This document shows, piece after piece, positions 25,903-34,492 of a stretch of DNA of 45,575 nt (position 1 is its first letter; every line of letters starts with the position of its first letter). Position numbers and translations under genes: made by a program. The notes below the pieces were generated by a model, which was given only the letters and a program-made list of their open reading frames with translations, did no database searches and had not been told where the DNA came from. Origin of the DNA: Clostridium sp. CAG:411 (GTDB lineage: Bacteria > Bacillota > Clostridia > Lachnospirales > Lachnospiraceae); assembly GCA_000437275.1 (NCBI GenBank), contig FR899695.1, positions 13,875 through 59,449 on the forward strand, in the 5' to 3' direction.

Positions 25903-26682
25903 CTATTCATTCATCGTCTCTGTCTGATCAATCGGTTCGTCTGTTGGTGGTACGTCAGTAGCTTCTCCTGCCGTTGCCTCTGGTGTTGCTTCATTCGTCA
26001 CTTCATCACTTCCACCATTTAGATTTGCATAAAATTCTTTTAATTTTGAATCATTTGCAATTGCTTCTTCTAATTTTGTATTTACTCGATTGATTATTTT
26101 TTGTACATCGTCACTCTCGTCTGTCTCGTTAATAAAATCCTGCACTTCCTGCTTGATCAAGCCAAACTCAATTTTTAAATTACCTGCTGTGTCTGTCACA
26201 ACATAATAACGTTCTAATCCTGGTGCCGCTGTATCAATTCCTGTAAATTTCGACTCGCTATATACATAGACCAAATATTCACCTTTTTTCATTCCGTCTA
26301 CTGTATAACACTCAATGTTTTGATACTCTTCAATCAGTTTCTGCTTTGCCTGCATCTTCTCCACATCTACATTTTCCACATCGGTAACTACTTTAGCCAA
26401 CGTTTGTAAATCGCATGTCAGCATACAGTTCAAATATGTGGCAATCAACTGATCAATCTCTTTTTCTGTATTGCTCTGCAAATCGCTATTTTCTTCTACT
26501 CCTGCTTCTTCCTTTAATGTTGCATCATCACTTAATTCCACAAAAGGATTCTTTATATTTTCCAGATTATTTTTCTTTTGATTCCCTTTGCCTTTCGGTG
26601 TGCTGAGTGATATTGTAACCATACCAATGCACATCGTACACATTGTGATAATCAATATAATTTTTTTGTACTTGAATTTCAT
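25903..26682 (-). CDS. Secreted or membrane-anchored protein of unknown function
   Basis: 259 residues. One N-terminal hydrophobic segment (about 7-27, IILIITMCTMCIGMVTISL) could be a signal peptide or anchor. The mature part is acidic: a helical region about 70-130 (IDQLIATYLNCMLTCDLQTLAKVV), a beta-rich NTF2-like middle (ECYTVDGMKKGEYLVYVY, YYVVTDTAGNLKIEFG), then a Thr/Glu/Pro-rich tail (EATPEATAGEATDVPP). The pattern suggests an extracellular domain with a flexible C-terminal linker. No family name can be given. It has its own promoter after the tRNA terminator and leads into rluF-ligA-metA through a hairpin. ATG is preceded by AAGGTGAAG. Confidence 0.75.
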   Translation of the reverse strand: MKFKYKKIILIITMCTMCIGMVTISLSTPKGKGNQKKNNLENIKNPFVELSDDATLKEEAGVEENSDLQSNTEKEIDQLIATYLNCMLTCDLQTLAKVVTDVENVDVEKMQAKQKLIEEYQNIECYTVDGMKKGEYLVYVYSESKFTGIDTAAPGLERYYVVTDTAGNLKIEFGLIKQEVQDFINETDESDDVQKIINRVNTKLEEAIANDSKLKEFYANLNGGSDEVTNEATPEATAGEATDVPPTDEPIDQTETMNE

Positions 26683-26761
26683 TTATTTCTTCACCTTGTA
26701 TTTCTTTCCTATCATTTTTCCTTTCAAATTTTCGCGTTGCAATCAAAGCTTAGCCTTTCTT

Positions 26762-26790
26762 ATTTTATCAAATCCCCCCCTAGAATGCAA
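26762..26790 (-). promoter_or_regulatory. Promoter for the gene at 25903
   Basis: Minus strand TTGCAT (26785-26790), 17 bases containing a run of seven G, TAAAAT (26762-26767). It lies just downstream of the tRNA terminator. Confidence 0.6.
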
Positions 26791-26801
26791 TACATACCTA
26801 A

Positions 26802-26833
26802 GAAAAAAGACAGACCATCCAAGACAGTCTGCC
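26802..26833 (-). terminator. Intrinsic terminator after tRNA-Arg
   Basis: Minus-strand stem GGCAGAC (26827-26833) with GTCTGTC (26809-26815), one G-U pair, followed by TTTTTTCTT. It begins six bases after the tRNA 3' end. Confidence 0.8.
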
Positions 26834-26838
26834 TCATA

Positions 26839-26911
26839 CGCACCTGAAGGGACTCGAACCCCCGACACATGGCTTCGGAAGCCACTGCTCTATCCACTGA
26901 GCTACAAGTGC
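26839..26911 (-). tRNA. tRNA-Arg, anticodon CCG
   Basis: 73 bases fold as a complete cloverleaf. Acceptor GCACTTG/CAGGTGC (one G-U), D-arm GCTC/GAGC, anticodon stem GTGGC/GCCAT with loop TTCCGAA, T-arm GGGGG/CCCTT with TTCGAGT. The anticodon CCG reads CGG arginine codons. The discriminator base is G and the CCA tail is not encoded, so it is added after transcription. Single tRNA with its own promoter and terminator. Confidence 0.96.
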
Positions 26912-26958
26912 AAATCACTTTCTACCACTCTAATATCTCATTAAAAGTCGGCTAATAT

Positions 26959-26987
26959 ATTATAGCAATTTGCATTGTATTTGTAAA
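26959..26987 (-). promoter_or_regulatory. Promoter of tRNA-Arg
   Basis: Minus strand TTTACA (26982-26987), 17 bases, perfect TATAAT (26959-26964). Start of transcription near 26952, about 40 bases before the mature tRNA. Confidence 0.8.
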
Positions 26988-27031
26988 GAGTGGAATCCCC
27001 CCTGCACTATAACAGTCTTTTCACAACTTTC

Positions 27032-28639
27032 TTATAATGCCACATGTACAACCTTAATATTTTTAAAGTAATGTTTTAATATTTGAGAATATGTATATCC
27101 TTCTTTTCCCATCTGATTTGCTCCATTCTGACTCATACCTACGCCATGTCCATATCCTCCACCATAGATATTTATGTAGGTCACACCTTTGGTCGTACTT
27201 TTTTCAGTATAGAAAAAGGCACTTGGCAACATAGACAAACCATATACTTTACTTCCATTCTTTTTTATTAGATTACTACTGGATGGAGCCAGTAACATTC
27301 GTATTGCAGAAGCATTAGAAACCTGAATGATTGCTTTGCTTCCTGTTATTTTTATAGTATTCACCATACCGCTTTGGGTTCGTTTTACTACTGTGACATT
27401 CTTCAAAGTTCCAATTGATGAAATGGATTTACTTCTATACGTGCCATCTGGCTGTAATGTAGTAACAGCGGAAGAATACGAACGATAACAACTGGCAAGC
27501 TTATTGTTAATCTGTTTTTGTAAAACAACTCTACTTATCTGTGTGTTCCAACGATACCAATCTGCATTGCTGTCAAAGGTTTTCAAAGATACATTTTTCA
27601 AAAAAGTTTTGAATTGTGCATTTGTAGATAAATTCTTTGCTTTTCCAGACTTTAATTGCTGTACACTATTATAGTATTTGTCTTCCGCACTTCCACCCCA
27701 AACTTCCGATGGCTCTGCTGTCTGTCCAAAGGATGTGGAAAAAAAGAAGGTTGCTATAATTTTACTTCCATCTTTTATGACAATATTTTTGGTCGCATCT
27801 ACAGCTTCTTTTATCGTTGCGTTTTCAGCAATATTATTGTATACCTGATAAGAGGTACTGTCGTCCACATCTGCACCTAAACTTTTGTAGGTTGCACTAT
27901 TTAAACGTGCATATGCATAACTTCTTGCGGTAACAGCTTGTGCTTTTATTGCTTCTGTTGCATAATAACTGGAAACCTCACTGCTAACTACGCTATATAA
28001 ATACTGTTCGATTGGCAATTTATTTACTACCGTCAAGCCTTTTCCTGATACATTTTTTATAGTTAATTCTCCTCGATAGGAAGGTGTACCCTGACTTCTT
28101 TTAATAGAAGTAATGCTTATTTTTCCATTGTTTTCTGCGGCAATTGTAATTGCATTTCCTGATTTTAATAACGCATAACTACTGCTAATGCTTACTTTTT
28201 TGCCTGCCGCATATTTTTTCGTAGTCTTTCCATTCTTAATCGTAAATTTATTTGTAGATGTAACAACCACAGAAGAATGGTATATACCTGAAAAATTGGT
28301 TGTCTTTAGCAAAACTCTTATCATTTTATTTTCTACGGTAACATTGCAAGTAAGCTTCTCGCCTGCAACAGTTGCAGTAATTACTGCACTTCCTGCATTT
28401 TTAGCTGTAACCTTTCCATTTTTGTCAACTGTTGCAACACTCTTTTTAGAGGATCTCCAACTAATCTTTTCCTTTGTGCCTGAAACGCTCAATGTACTCG
28501 TATCTCCTACCGTCATATTCAATTTCATTTTGCTAATACTGTAGGTAGCTGTAGCTGCATAGGATGGACAAATCTGAAACATCATAGTCAAAACTACAAT
28601 GCACAATATTCCTGCAATACTTCTCTTTGTTTTCCCCAT
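27032..28639 (-). CDS. SpoIID/LytB-family cell-wall protein with a BIG2 domain
   Basis: 535 residues. Signal peptide about 1-29 ending SYAA; a bacterial Ig-like BIG2 domain about 35-105 (MTVGDTSTLSVSGTKEKISW). A long SpoIID domain follows. SpoIID is a lytic transglycosylase that cleaves peptidoglycan during engulfment. The conserved acidic residue sits in SVVSSEVSSYYATEAIKAQ, followed by AVTARSYA. The family's C-terminal block GGGYGHGVGMSQNGA is present. The BIG2 fusion points to an exported wall-bound amidase-enhancer-like (LytB) role and not to the classic forespore SpoIID. Monocistronic; the tRNA promoter follows directly with no clear terminator between. Start ATG is preceded by AAAGGGG. 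Confidence 0.88.
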   Translation of the reverse strand: MGKTKRSIAGILCIVVLTMMFQICPSYAATATYSISKMKLNMTVGDTSTLSVSGTKEKISWRSSKKSVATVDKNGKVTAKNAGSAVITATVAGEKLTCNVTVENKMIRVLLKTTNFSGIYHSSVVVTSTNKFTIKNGKTTKKYAAGKKVSISSSYALLKSGNAITIAAENNGKISITSIKRSQGTPSYRGELTIKNVSGKGLTVVNKLPIEQYLYSVVSSEVSSYYATEAIKAQAVTARSYAYARLNSATYKSLGADVDDSTSYQVYNNIAENATIKEAVDATKNIVIKDGSKIIATFFFSTSFGQTAEPSEVWGGSAEDKYYNSVQQLKSGKAKNLSTNAQFKTFLKNVSLKTFDSNADWYRWNTQISRVVLQKQINNKLASCYRSYSSAVTTLQPDGTYRSKSISSIGTLKNVTVVKRTQSGMVNTIKITGSKAIIQVSNASAIRMLLAPSSSNLIKKNGSKVYGLSMLPSAFFYTEKSTTKGVTYINIYGGGYGHGVGMSQNGANQMGKEGYTYSQILKHYFKNIKVVHVAL

Positions 28640-28794
28640 TTACCCGTACCCCTTTCGTTTTATCTGTTTTAAAACTACTGTTTTTACATGGTATCATTTA
28701 ACTATGCCAAAACTATGACAGGTCTATCTTTTATAAAAATACAGCAATCGCTGCTTATAAAATGCTCGAACAAACTTCTTTCTGTTTGCCCTTT

Positions 28795-28832
28795 AAATAA
28801 AGAAAGGACCACGCAATTTTTTGTGTAGTCCT
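28795..28832 (-). terminator. Terminator of the hisZ-hisG-hisD transcript
   Basis: Minus-strand stem AGGACTACAC (28823-28832) with GCGTGGTCCT (28805-28814), one G-U and one A-C mismatch, then TTCTTTATTT. It lies 21 bases beyond the hisD stop. Confidence 0.75.
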
Positions 28833-28853
28833 CTCTTCTAGCTTGTCTTTCTT

Positions 28854-30149
28854 CTATTTTTCTTCAAAACGTACCGCAATTGAATTTGCATGAGCAGTTA
28901 ATCGTTCTGCGGTTGCGAATTGAATAATATCTTTATGGATTGGCTCTAATGCTTCTCTAGAGTATGAGATAATACTTGATTTCTTAATAAAATCGTCCAC
29001 ACTAAGTGGAGAGAAGAATTTTGCAGTTCCATTTGTTGGTAATACATGGTTTGGACCAGCAAAATAGTCGCCCAAAGGTTCACTGGCATATTCTCCAAGG
29101 AAGATTGCACCAGCATTTTTTATTTTTGTCATTACCTGGAATGGATCCTTTGTAACAATCTCTAAATGCTCGGATGCGATTTCATTCACCACATCAATTC
29201 CTTCCTGCAAGTCATCTACCAATAAAATATATCCATAGTTATCCAATGATTTTTGAATAATCTCTGCTCTGGATAAGGTTTTCAAAAATCCGTCAATTTC
29301 TTTGGATACCGCATCTGCCAATTTCTCACTTGTTGTTACTAATATTGCAGAAGCCATCTCATCATGTTCTGCCTGTGATAATAAATCAGCCGCTACATAA
29401 CGTGGTGTCGCTGTTTCGTCTGCCAAAACTAAAATTTCACTTGGTCCAGCAATCGAATCAATACTAACATGTCCATATACAGCCTTCTTTGCTAATGCAA
29501 CAAAAATATTTCCAGGACCTGTTATCTTATCTACTTTAGGGATGCTTTCCGTACCATATGCCATAGCTGCAATGGCCTGTGCTCCACCAACCTTATAAAT
29601 ATCTGTTACTCCTGCTTCTTTTGCTGCTACCAATGTAGTAGGTGTAACTTTTCCCTGTGCATCTGGAGGAGTACACATAATAATTCTCTCTACACCTGCA
29701 ACCTCGGCTGGAATTACATTCATTAATACACTGGAAGGATAGGCAGCCTTTCCACCAGGAACATACAATCCAACTGTCTGAAGTGGTGTAATCTTCTGTC
29801 CTAAAATTGTACCATCTGGTTTGCTGTCAAACCAACTGTACTGTTTCTGTTTTTCGTGATATTCTCTGATGTTTACAATCGCACGGCGAATTACTTCAAC
29901 TAAAGAGGCATCTACTAGTGTATATGCTTCCTCAATCTCCTTCTCTGTCACTAAAATGGTATCTGCATTGATGTCCGCCTTATCAAATTGTTTTGTATAA
30001 GAAAATACTGCCTCGTCTTTATTCTTACGCACATTTTCCAAAATTTCATTTACCGTAGCTTCAAACTTTCCATAACTATTTGGACTTCTCTTTAATAAAT
30101 CCTCTAAAATATTTTTCTTTGCATCCTCTGTCAACTTGATTTTTCTCAC
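28854..30149 (-). CDS. hisD: Histidinol dehydrogenase
   Basis: 431 residues. Catalyses the last two steps of histidine synthesis, histidinol to histidine, with two NAD+ and a zinc ion. Signatures: GLYVPGGKAAYPSSVLMN, GGAQAIAAMAYGTE, IDSIAGPSEILV and LLSQAEHDEMASA with the catalytic Glu-His, plus GPNHVLPT. The first codon appears to be GTG at 30149, with AAAGG eleven bases upstream, a slightly long spacing. Last gene of hisZ-hisG-hisD, 38 bases after hisG, followed by a terminator. The order G-D with HisZ is usual in Firmicutes. Confidence 0.97.
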   Translation of the reverse strand: MRKIKLTEDAKKNILEDLLKRSPNSYGKFEATVNEILENVRKNKDEAVFSYTKQFDKADINADTILVTEKEIEEAYTLVDASLVEVIRRAIVNIREYHEKQKQYSWFDSKPDGTILGQKITPLQTVGLYVPGGKAAYPSSVLMNVIPAEVAGVERIIMCTPPDAQGKVTPTTLVAAKEAGVTDIYKVGGAQAIAAMAYGTESIPKVDKITGPGNIFVALAKKAVYGHVSIDSIAGPSEILVLADETATPRYVAADLLSQAEHDEMASAILVTTSEKLADAVSKEIDGFLKTLSRAEIIQKSLDNYGYILLVDDLQEGIDVVNEIASEHLEIVTKDPFQVMTKIKNAGAIFLGEYASEPLGDYFAGPNHVLPTNGTAKFFSPLSVDDFIKKSSIISYSREALEPIHKDIIQFATAERLTAHANSIAVRFEEK

Positions 30150-30187
30150 GTTTCACACAACCTTTCTATTTACCAGCTTTCAGGTTT

Positions 30188-30850
30188 TTAATTCTTTTCA
30201 GCATCGTCCATCTTATCTAACTCTATCTTTAAATCGTTGATAATTTTCGTAATTCTTTCTTGTTCCATCTTCATACTTACTTCGTTTACAACCATACGTG
30301 CAGATAATGGACAGATTTCCTCTAATACTTCCAAACCGTTCTCTCTTAACGTTGAACCAGTTTCCACAATATCCACAATTACTTCCGATAATCCTACAAT
30401 TGGTGCAAGCTCTATAGAACCATTTAATTTTACAATTTCAACGGTCTGATGCTTTTTATTATAGAAATAATCTTTTGCAATATTAGGGTATTTTGTAGCG
30501 ACACGAATTACCTCTCCGCTATTTAACAATGCCTTTGCCTTAGCTGGTCCTGCCACACACATACGACACTTTGCCATACCAAGATCAAGCACCTCATACA
30601 TCTTTCTTCCTTCTTCTAAAATCGTGTCTTTTCCTACTACACCAAAATCTGCGGCACCATATTCAACATAAGTAGGTACGTCAGATGCTTTTGCCAGAAA
30701 GAACTTTAACTTTAAATCCTCGTTTACAAATATAAGTTTTCTTGTATCCGGGTCTTTCATCTCTTCACAGGTAATTCCAATTTTTTCTAAAATTCCAAGG
30801 GTTTTTTTTGCTAATCTTCCCTTTGCAAGGGCAAATGTAATATATCTCAT
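30188..30850 (-). CDS. hisG: ATP phosphoribosyltransferase, short catalytic form
   Basis: 220 residues, the short HisG that works only with the regulatory partner HisZ. It joins ATP and PRPP in the first committed step of histidine synthesis. Features: FALAKGRLAKKTLG, the PRPP-binding region IVDIVETGSTLRENGL, and no C-terminal regulatory ACT domain. I chose the ATG at 30850 because GGAGG lies five bases upstream; the ATG four codons earlier contains that site. It starts 15 bases after hisZ. Confidence 0.97.
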   Translation of the reverse strand: MRYITFALAKGRLAKKTLGILEKIGITCEEMKDPDTRKLIFVNEDLKLKFFLAKASDVPTYVEYGAADFGVVGKDTILEEGRKMYEVLDLGMAKCRMCVAGPAKAKALLNSGEVIRVATKYPNIAKDYFYNKKHQTVEIVKLNGSIELAPIVGLSEVIVDIVETGSTLRENGLEVLEEICPLSARMVVNEVSMKMEQERITKIINDLKIELDKMDDAEKN

Positions 30851-30865
30851 AAGAACCTCCATCCT

Positions 30866-32164
30866 TTAGTTGCTTAAAATCGTTTGCATTTTGATAACTT
30901 CTTCTGTATTATTTTCTAAATCAATAGAGGTAACATTCTCCTCATCTTCAATGTACATTACATTTAAAATGCCATTTCTCTTTGCAAAATCTTTATATTC
31001 CTGAATACTTCTTCTGGAAGATTTTCGTAACATCTCCACTTTCACCTGACTGGCTCTGTAATGCTTTGCAAGATCAATCGCTGGTTTACGGAAATCACTC
31101 TTATAAAGAATAACCTTAACCGGTGTCTCTTTTAACGCATCAATATTTTGTCTCGAAAGTGCTAACATAACCTGATCAATTTCGATTGCTAGACCAATTG
31201 CTGGTGCTTTCTTTCCAAACTGTTCTGTCAAAGTACCATAACGTCCACCTTTTGCAATAGGCTCTCCAGTTCCATATGTATATGCCTTATAAATGATTCC
31301 TGTATAATAATTGTATTCACTAAGCATTCCTAAATCAAAGGTAACATAACTATTTAATTCATAGGTTTTTAATATCTTATATAATTTTTCCAAACGGTTA
31401 ATCGCATGCAACGCTTTATCATTATTCGTAAGAGTTTTTGCATATGATAAATTTTCCAAATTTCCAAACATTTCAGGCAATTTCAAAAACAACTCTTTTA
31501 AATTTCCTGTAATTTGTTTCTCTTCTATCATCTGCTCTACACCAAACATATTCTTCTGAATAATAAGATTGCGTAGCTCCTCTTTTTCTGTATCGTTAAA
31601 GTTTCCTTCCTCTACCAAACCGTTAAAAAAGTCTGCATGACCTACTTCAATTTGCAACTCCTTTATTCCAACTTCCAGTAAACATTCAATTGTCATTGCA
31701 AGCATTTCTGCATCTGCATCCGAAGTATCATCATTAATTAACTCTGCACCTACCTGTGTTGTCTCCTTTAATTTCCCCTGATAACTGCTGTTATTAATAT
31801 AGGTATTTCCCGCATAACAAAAACGGATTGGTAATTCCTCTTCTTTGTAATATTTAGACACACATCGTGCAATGGATGGTGTAATATCTGGTCGAAGTGC
31901 CAGCATATTTCCTTCTCGATCAAAGAAACGATACATATTCTTTGCTGCTACCGTTCCACGTTGCTCACTAAAAATATCGAAAAATTCAAATGTTGGAGTC
32001 TGTATATCATGAAAGCCGTATAGTCTTAAAACATGATGCATTGTCTCTTGTACCCGAACCTTACGTGCACATTCTTCTCCATAAATATCACGAACCCCTT
32101 CTGGTGTATGTAATAAATCACGCCCTTCCACACGATTCGAAAATTTATAATCAGCTTTACTCAT
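30866..32164 (-). CDS. hisZ: ATP phosphoribosyltransferase regulatory subunit
   Basis: 432 residues. A histidyl-tRNA synthetase paralogue that lacks aminoacylation and gives short HisG its histidine feedback. HisRS-like motifs remain (TPEGVRDIYGEE, ALRPDITPSIARC, YTGIIYKAY, GGRYGTL). The C-terminal anticodon-binding domain is partly kept, longer than in the shortest HisZ. True HisRS usually has a GLERL-type motif where this protein reads APAIGLAIEIDQ. The adjacent hisG confirms the role. ATG is preceded by AAGGAGG. First gene after a consensus promoter with a structured leader. Confidence 0.92.
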   Translation of the reverse strand: MSKADYKFSNRVEGRDLLHTPEGVRDIYGEECARKVRVQETMHHVLRLYGFHDIQTPTFEFFDIFSEQRGTVAAKNMYRFFDREGNMLALRPDITPSIARCVSKYYKEEELPIRFCYAGNTYINNSSYQGKLKETTQVGAELINDDTSDADAEMLAMTIECLLEVGIKELQIEVGHADFFNGLVEEGNFNDTEKEELRNLIIQKNMFGVEQMIEEKQITGNLKELFLKLPEMFGNLENLSYAKTLTNNDKALHAINRLEKLYKILKTYELNSYVTFDLGMLSEYNYYTGIIYKAYTYGTGEPIAKGGRYGTLTEQFGKKAPAIGLAIEIDQVMLALSRQNIDALKETPVKVILYKSDFRKPAIDLAKHYRASQVKVEMLRKSSRRSIQEYKDFAKRNGILNVMYIEDEENVTSIDLENNTEEVIKMQTILSN

Positions 32165-32177
32165 GTTTTCCTCCTTC

Positions 32178-32274
32178 TTGCCAACGGCAAATCTGTTATT
32201 TATTTGATAATATACGCTTCTTCAAACGCTTTATCACTTTACTGTGTTAAAGCGTTTTTACTCCACAAAAACGC
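32178..32274 (-). promoter_or_regulatory. Structured leader of hisZ with two mutually exclusive hairpins
   Basis: Reading the transcript: arm A GCGTTTTT (32267-32274), arm B AAAAACGC(TTTA) (32248-32259) and arm C TAAAGCGTTT (32224-32233). A can pair with B (8 bp) or B with C (10 bp), not both. A further TTGCC-GGCAA hairpin (32178-32190) touches the ribosome binding site at 32170-32177. No T-box sequence and no histidine-codon-rich peptide is seen, and no terminator follows B-C. Confidence 0.5.
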
Positions 32275-32289
32275 CAAAAATCGTTATTC

Positions 32290-32318
32290 ATTATAATTCT
32301 TTTTATATGCACTGTCAA
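32290..32318 (-). promoter_or_regulatory. Consensus promoter of hisZ-hisG-hisD
   Basis: Minus strand perfect TTGACA (32313-32318), 17 bases, perfect TATAAT (32290-32295). It is the strongest promoter in the window; transcription should start near 32283. Confidence 0.9.
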
Positions 32319-32417
32319 GCCTTGTTCCTTATCTGAAAAGCAGTCATAACACTTGTTTTTTCACGCACGCAAAGGCTTTACCAGATACACAACCTTACAA
32401 CCAAAACTTTCAAATTG

Positions 32418-33092
32418 CTAAATATTTTCAATCTGCCAATCAATTGGCTCTATACCATGCTCCACTAAATAATCATTGGTTTTGCTAAAAGGCTTACTTC
32501 CAAAAAATCCTCGATAGGCTGACAAAGGACTAGGATGTGGTGCCTCTAAAATCAAATGCTTTGGATTTGTAAGCATTTTCTTTTTCATTTGTGCTGGTTT
32601 TCCCCACAAAATAAATACAATCGGGCGATCCTGTTCATTTACGGCTTTTATGATTGCATCCGTAAACATTTCCCAACCTTTTCCCTGATGGGAAGCCGCT
32701 TGATGGGCGCGCACCGTAAGAACCGTATTTAACAAAAGTACCCCCTGCTCTGCCCATTTTACAAGATAACCATTGTTTGGAATATAACATCCCAAGTCAC
32801 TTTGCAGCTCTTTGTAAATATTTACCAATGAAGGTGGTATTTCTACTTCAGGCTTTACCGAAAAGCAAAGACCATGTGCCTGATTTGCATTGTGATAAGG
32901 GTCTTGTCCAATAATTACTACCTTTACCTTGCTTAAAGGTGTTAAATGAAACGCATTAAAAATATCCTCCGCTACTGGATATACAACCTGCGTACTATAT
33001 TCTTTTTTAATAAATAAATATAAATCTCTATAGTAATCTTTCTTAAATTCTCCATTGATGGCATCCAGCCAATCATTTGTAATTGCTGCCAT
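32418..33092 (-). CDS. ung: Uracil-DNA glycosylase, family 1
   Basis: 224 residues. Removes uracil from DNA after cytosine deamination or dUMP incorporation. All key motifs are present: the catalytic aspartate in GQDPYHN (near 66), NTVLTVR, and the minor-groove loop HPSPLSAYRG with the catalytic histidine. ATG is preceded by AAAGGAG. It lies 15 bases after hisF in the same direction, so it appears to be co-transcribed with hisH-hisF, although repair has no direct link to histidine synthesis. A new promoter starts about 100 bases after its stop. Confidence 0.97.
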   Translation of the reverse strand: MAAITNDWLDAINGEFKKDYYRDLYLFIKKEYSTQVVYPVAEDIFNAFHLTPLSKVKVVIIGQDPYHNANQAHGLCFSVKPEVEIPPSLVNIYKELQSDLGCYIPNNGYLVKWAEQGVLLLNTVLTVRAHQAASHQGKGWEMFTDAIIKAVNEQDRPIVFILWGKPAQMKKKMLTNPKHLILEAPHPSPLSAYRGFFGSKPFSKTNDYLVEHGIEPIDWQIENI

Positions 33093-33107
33093 TTTACTAC
33101 TTCTCCT

Positions 33108-33869
33108 TTAAAGTCTTACACTAATACCTTCTTCTCTCAGGTATTGCTTTACTTGCTTTATTTCTAATTCCTTAAAATGAAATAATGATGCAGCCAGTGC
33201 GGCATCCGCCTTTCCATCTGTAAGTGCTTCTTTAAAATCCTCCAGCTTTCCTGCTCCACCCGAAGCAATAACAGGAATAGGAACATTTTCAGAGATTGTT
33301 CTCGTCAATGAAATATCATATCCATCCTTTGTTCCATCTCCATCCATACTTGTCAAAAGGATTTCGCCTGCACCAAGTTTGGCAGCTTCCATTGCCCATT
33401 CTACTGCATCGATTCCCATATCAACTCGACCGCCATTTTTATAAACATTCCAGCCACTTCCATCTTCACGCTTTTTCGCATCAATGGCAACGACAACACA
33501 TTGACTTCCAAACTTATCTGCTGCCTCTGAAATCAATGTAGGATTCATAATAGCGGCACTATTAACCGATACTTTGTCTGCTCCTTCACGCAAAATCACT
33601 TTAAAATCTTCAACGGTACGAATCCCTCCGCCTACTGTAAATGGGATAAAAACAGTCTCTGCAACCCTTCTTACCATATCTACCTTCGTTGCTCGCGAAT
33701 CAGAAGACGCTGTGATATCAAGAAAAACCAGTTCATCTGCTCCTGCCTTATCATAGGCTGCACCAACTGCCACTGGATCTCCTGCATCCACCAAATTAAC
33801 AAAATTGACTCCCTTTACTACTCTTCCATCATGTACATCTAAACAAGGAATAATTCTTTTTGTAAACAT
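33108..33869 (-). CDS. hisF: Imidazole glycerol phosphate synthase, cyclase subunit
   Basis: 253 residues, a (beta/alpha)8 barrel. With ammonia from HisH it converts PRFAR to imidazole-glycerol phosphate and AICAR. The N-terminus (KRIIPCLDVHDGRVVKGVNF) holds the catalytic aspartate, with the second in TSMDGDGTKDGYD. The two phosphate sites are in TVGGGIR and ASGGAGK. ATG overlaps the hisH stop as TAATG, with GGGAGGA inside the end of hisH, a coupled pair. Next gene is ung. Confidence 0.98.
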   Translation of the reverse strand: MFTKRIIPCLDVHDGRVVKGVNFVNLVDAGDPVAVGAAYDKAGADELVFLDITASSDSRATKVDMVRRVAETVFIPFTVGGGIRTVEDFKVILREGADKVSVNSAAIMNPTLISEAADKFGSQCVVVAIDAKKREDGSGWNVYKNGGRVDMGIDAVEWAMEAAKLGAGEILLTSMDGDGTKDGYDISLTRTISENVPIPVIASGGAGKLEDFKEALTDGKADAALAASLFHFKELEIKQVKQYLREEGISVRL

Positions 33870-34492
33870 TACGCATCCTCCCTTCCTAACTCAGCAAAAT
33901 TTTTCAATATTTTTAATCCAATTTCTCCGCTTTTTTCTGGATGGAACTGACATGCAAATATATTTCCATGTTCTACAGATGCATGTATCAATGTACTATA
34001 TTCTGTCGTTGCAGCCACATCCTCCTCATTTTTTGCTTTCAAATAGTAGGAATGTACAAAATACACATAAGAATCTTCCTCAATCCCCTTAAATAATTTT
34101 GCACCTGGTTTTATTTTAATGGAGTTCCATCCCATATGTGGTATTTTCAAATCGTCACATGGTGGTATTCTCAAGATTTCTCCTGGCAATAACCCAAGAC
34201 CTTTTACATCATTTTCCGATTCATCACTTCGTTCAAACATCAATTGTAAGCCTAAACAAATTCCCAAAAAAGGAGTATTCTTTTTCACAATCTCCTTTAT
34301 CGTATCAACCAAATCATATTTATGTAATTTTCCCATTGCATCTTCGAACGCACCAACTCCAGGAAGAATCACTTTATCCGCCTGTAAAAGCACCTCTTTA
34401 TCTCTGGTAATAACAGCATCTTCTCCTAAATGAAGCAATGCTTTTTCTACACTTTTTAAGTTTCCCGCATCATAATCTATAATAGCAATCAT
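33869..34492 (-). CDS. hisH: Imidazole glycerol phosphate synthase, glutaminase subunit
   Basis: 207 residues, a class I glutamine amidotransferase that feeds ammonia to HisF. The cysteine is in FLGICLGLQLMF (near 80), the histidine/glutamate in FHPEKSGEIG, and the oxyanion strand in PGVGAFEDAM. ATG has AAAGGAG six bases upstream. First gene of hisH-hisF-ung. The leader is about 190 bases and the promoter region at 34684-34721 contains a nested inverted repeat. The hisB and hisA genes that normally adjoin are absent. Confidence 0.97.
   Translation of the reverse strand: MIAIIDYDAGNLKSVEKALLHLGEDAVITRDKEVLLQADKVILPGVGAFEDAMGKLHKYDLVDTIKEIVKKNTPFLGICLGLQLMFERSDESENDVKGLGLLPGEILRIPPCDDLKIPHMGWNSIKIKPGAKLFKGIEEDSYVYFVHSYYLKAKNEEDVAATTEYSTLIHASVEHGNIFACQFHPEKSGEIGLKILKNFAELGREDA

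Noticed and set aside
26588..26944. Plus-strand frame with a peptide of the EGTRTPDTWLRKP type
   Set aside because: This is the well-known false peptide from translating the complement of a tRNA gene; it overlaps tRNA-Arg.
32165..32417. T-box or histidine attenuator before hisZ
   Set aside because: No T-box consensus, no terminator after the hairpins and no run of histidine codons; only alternative hairpins are seen.
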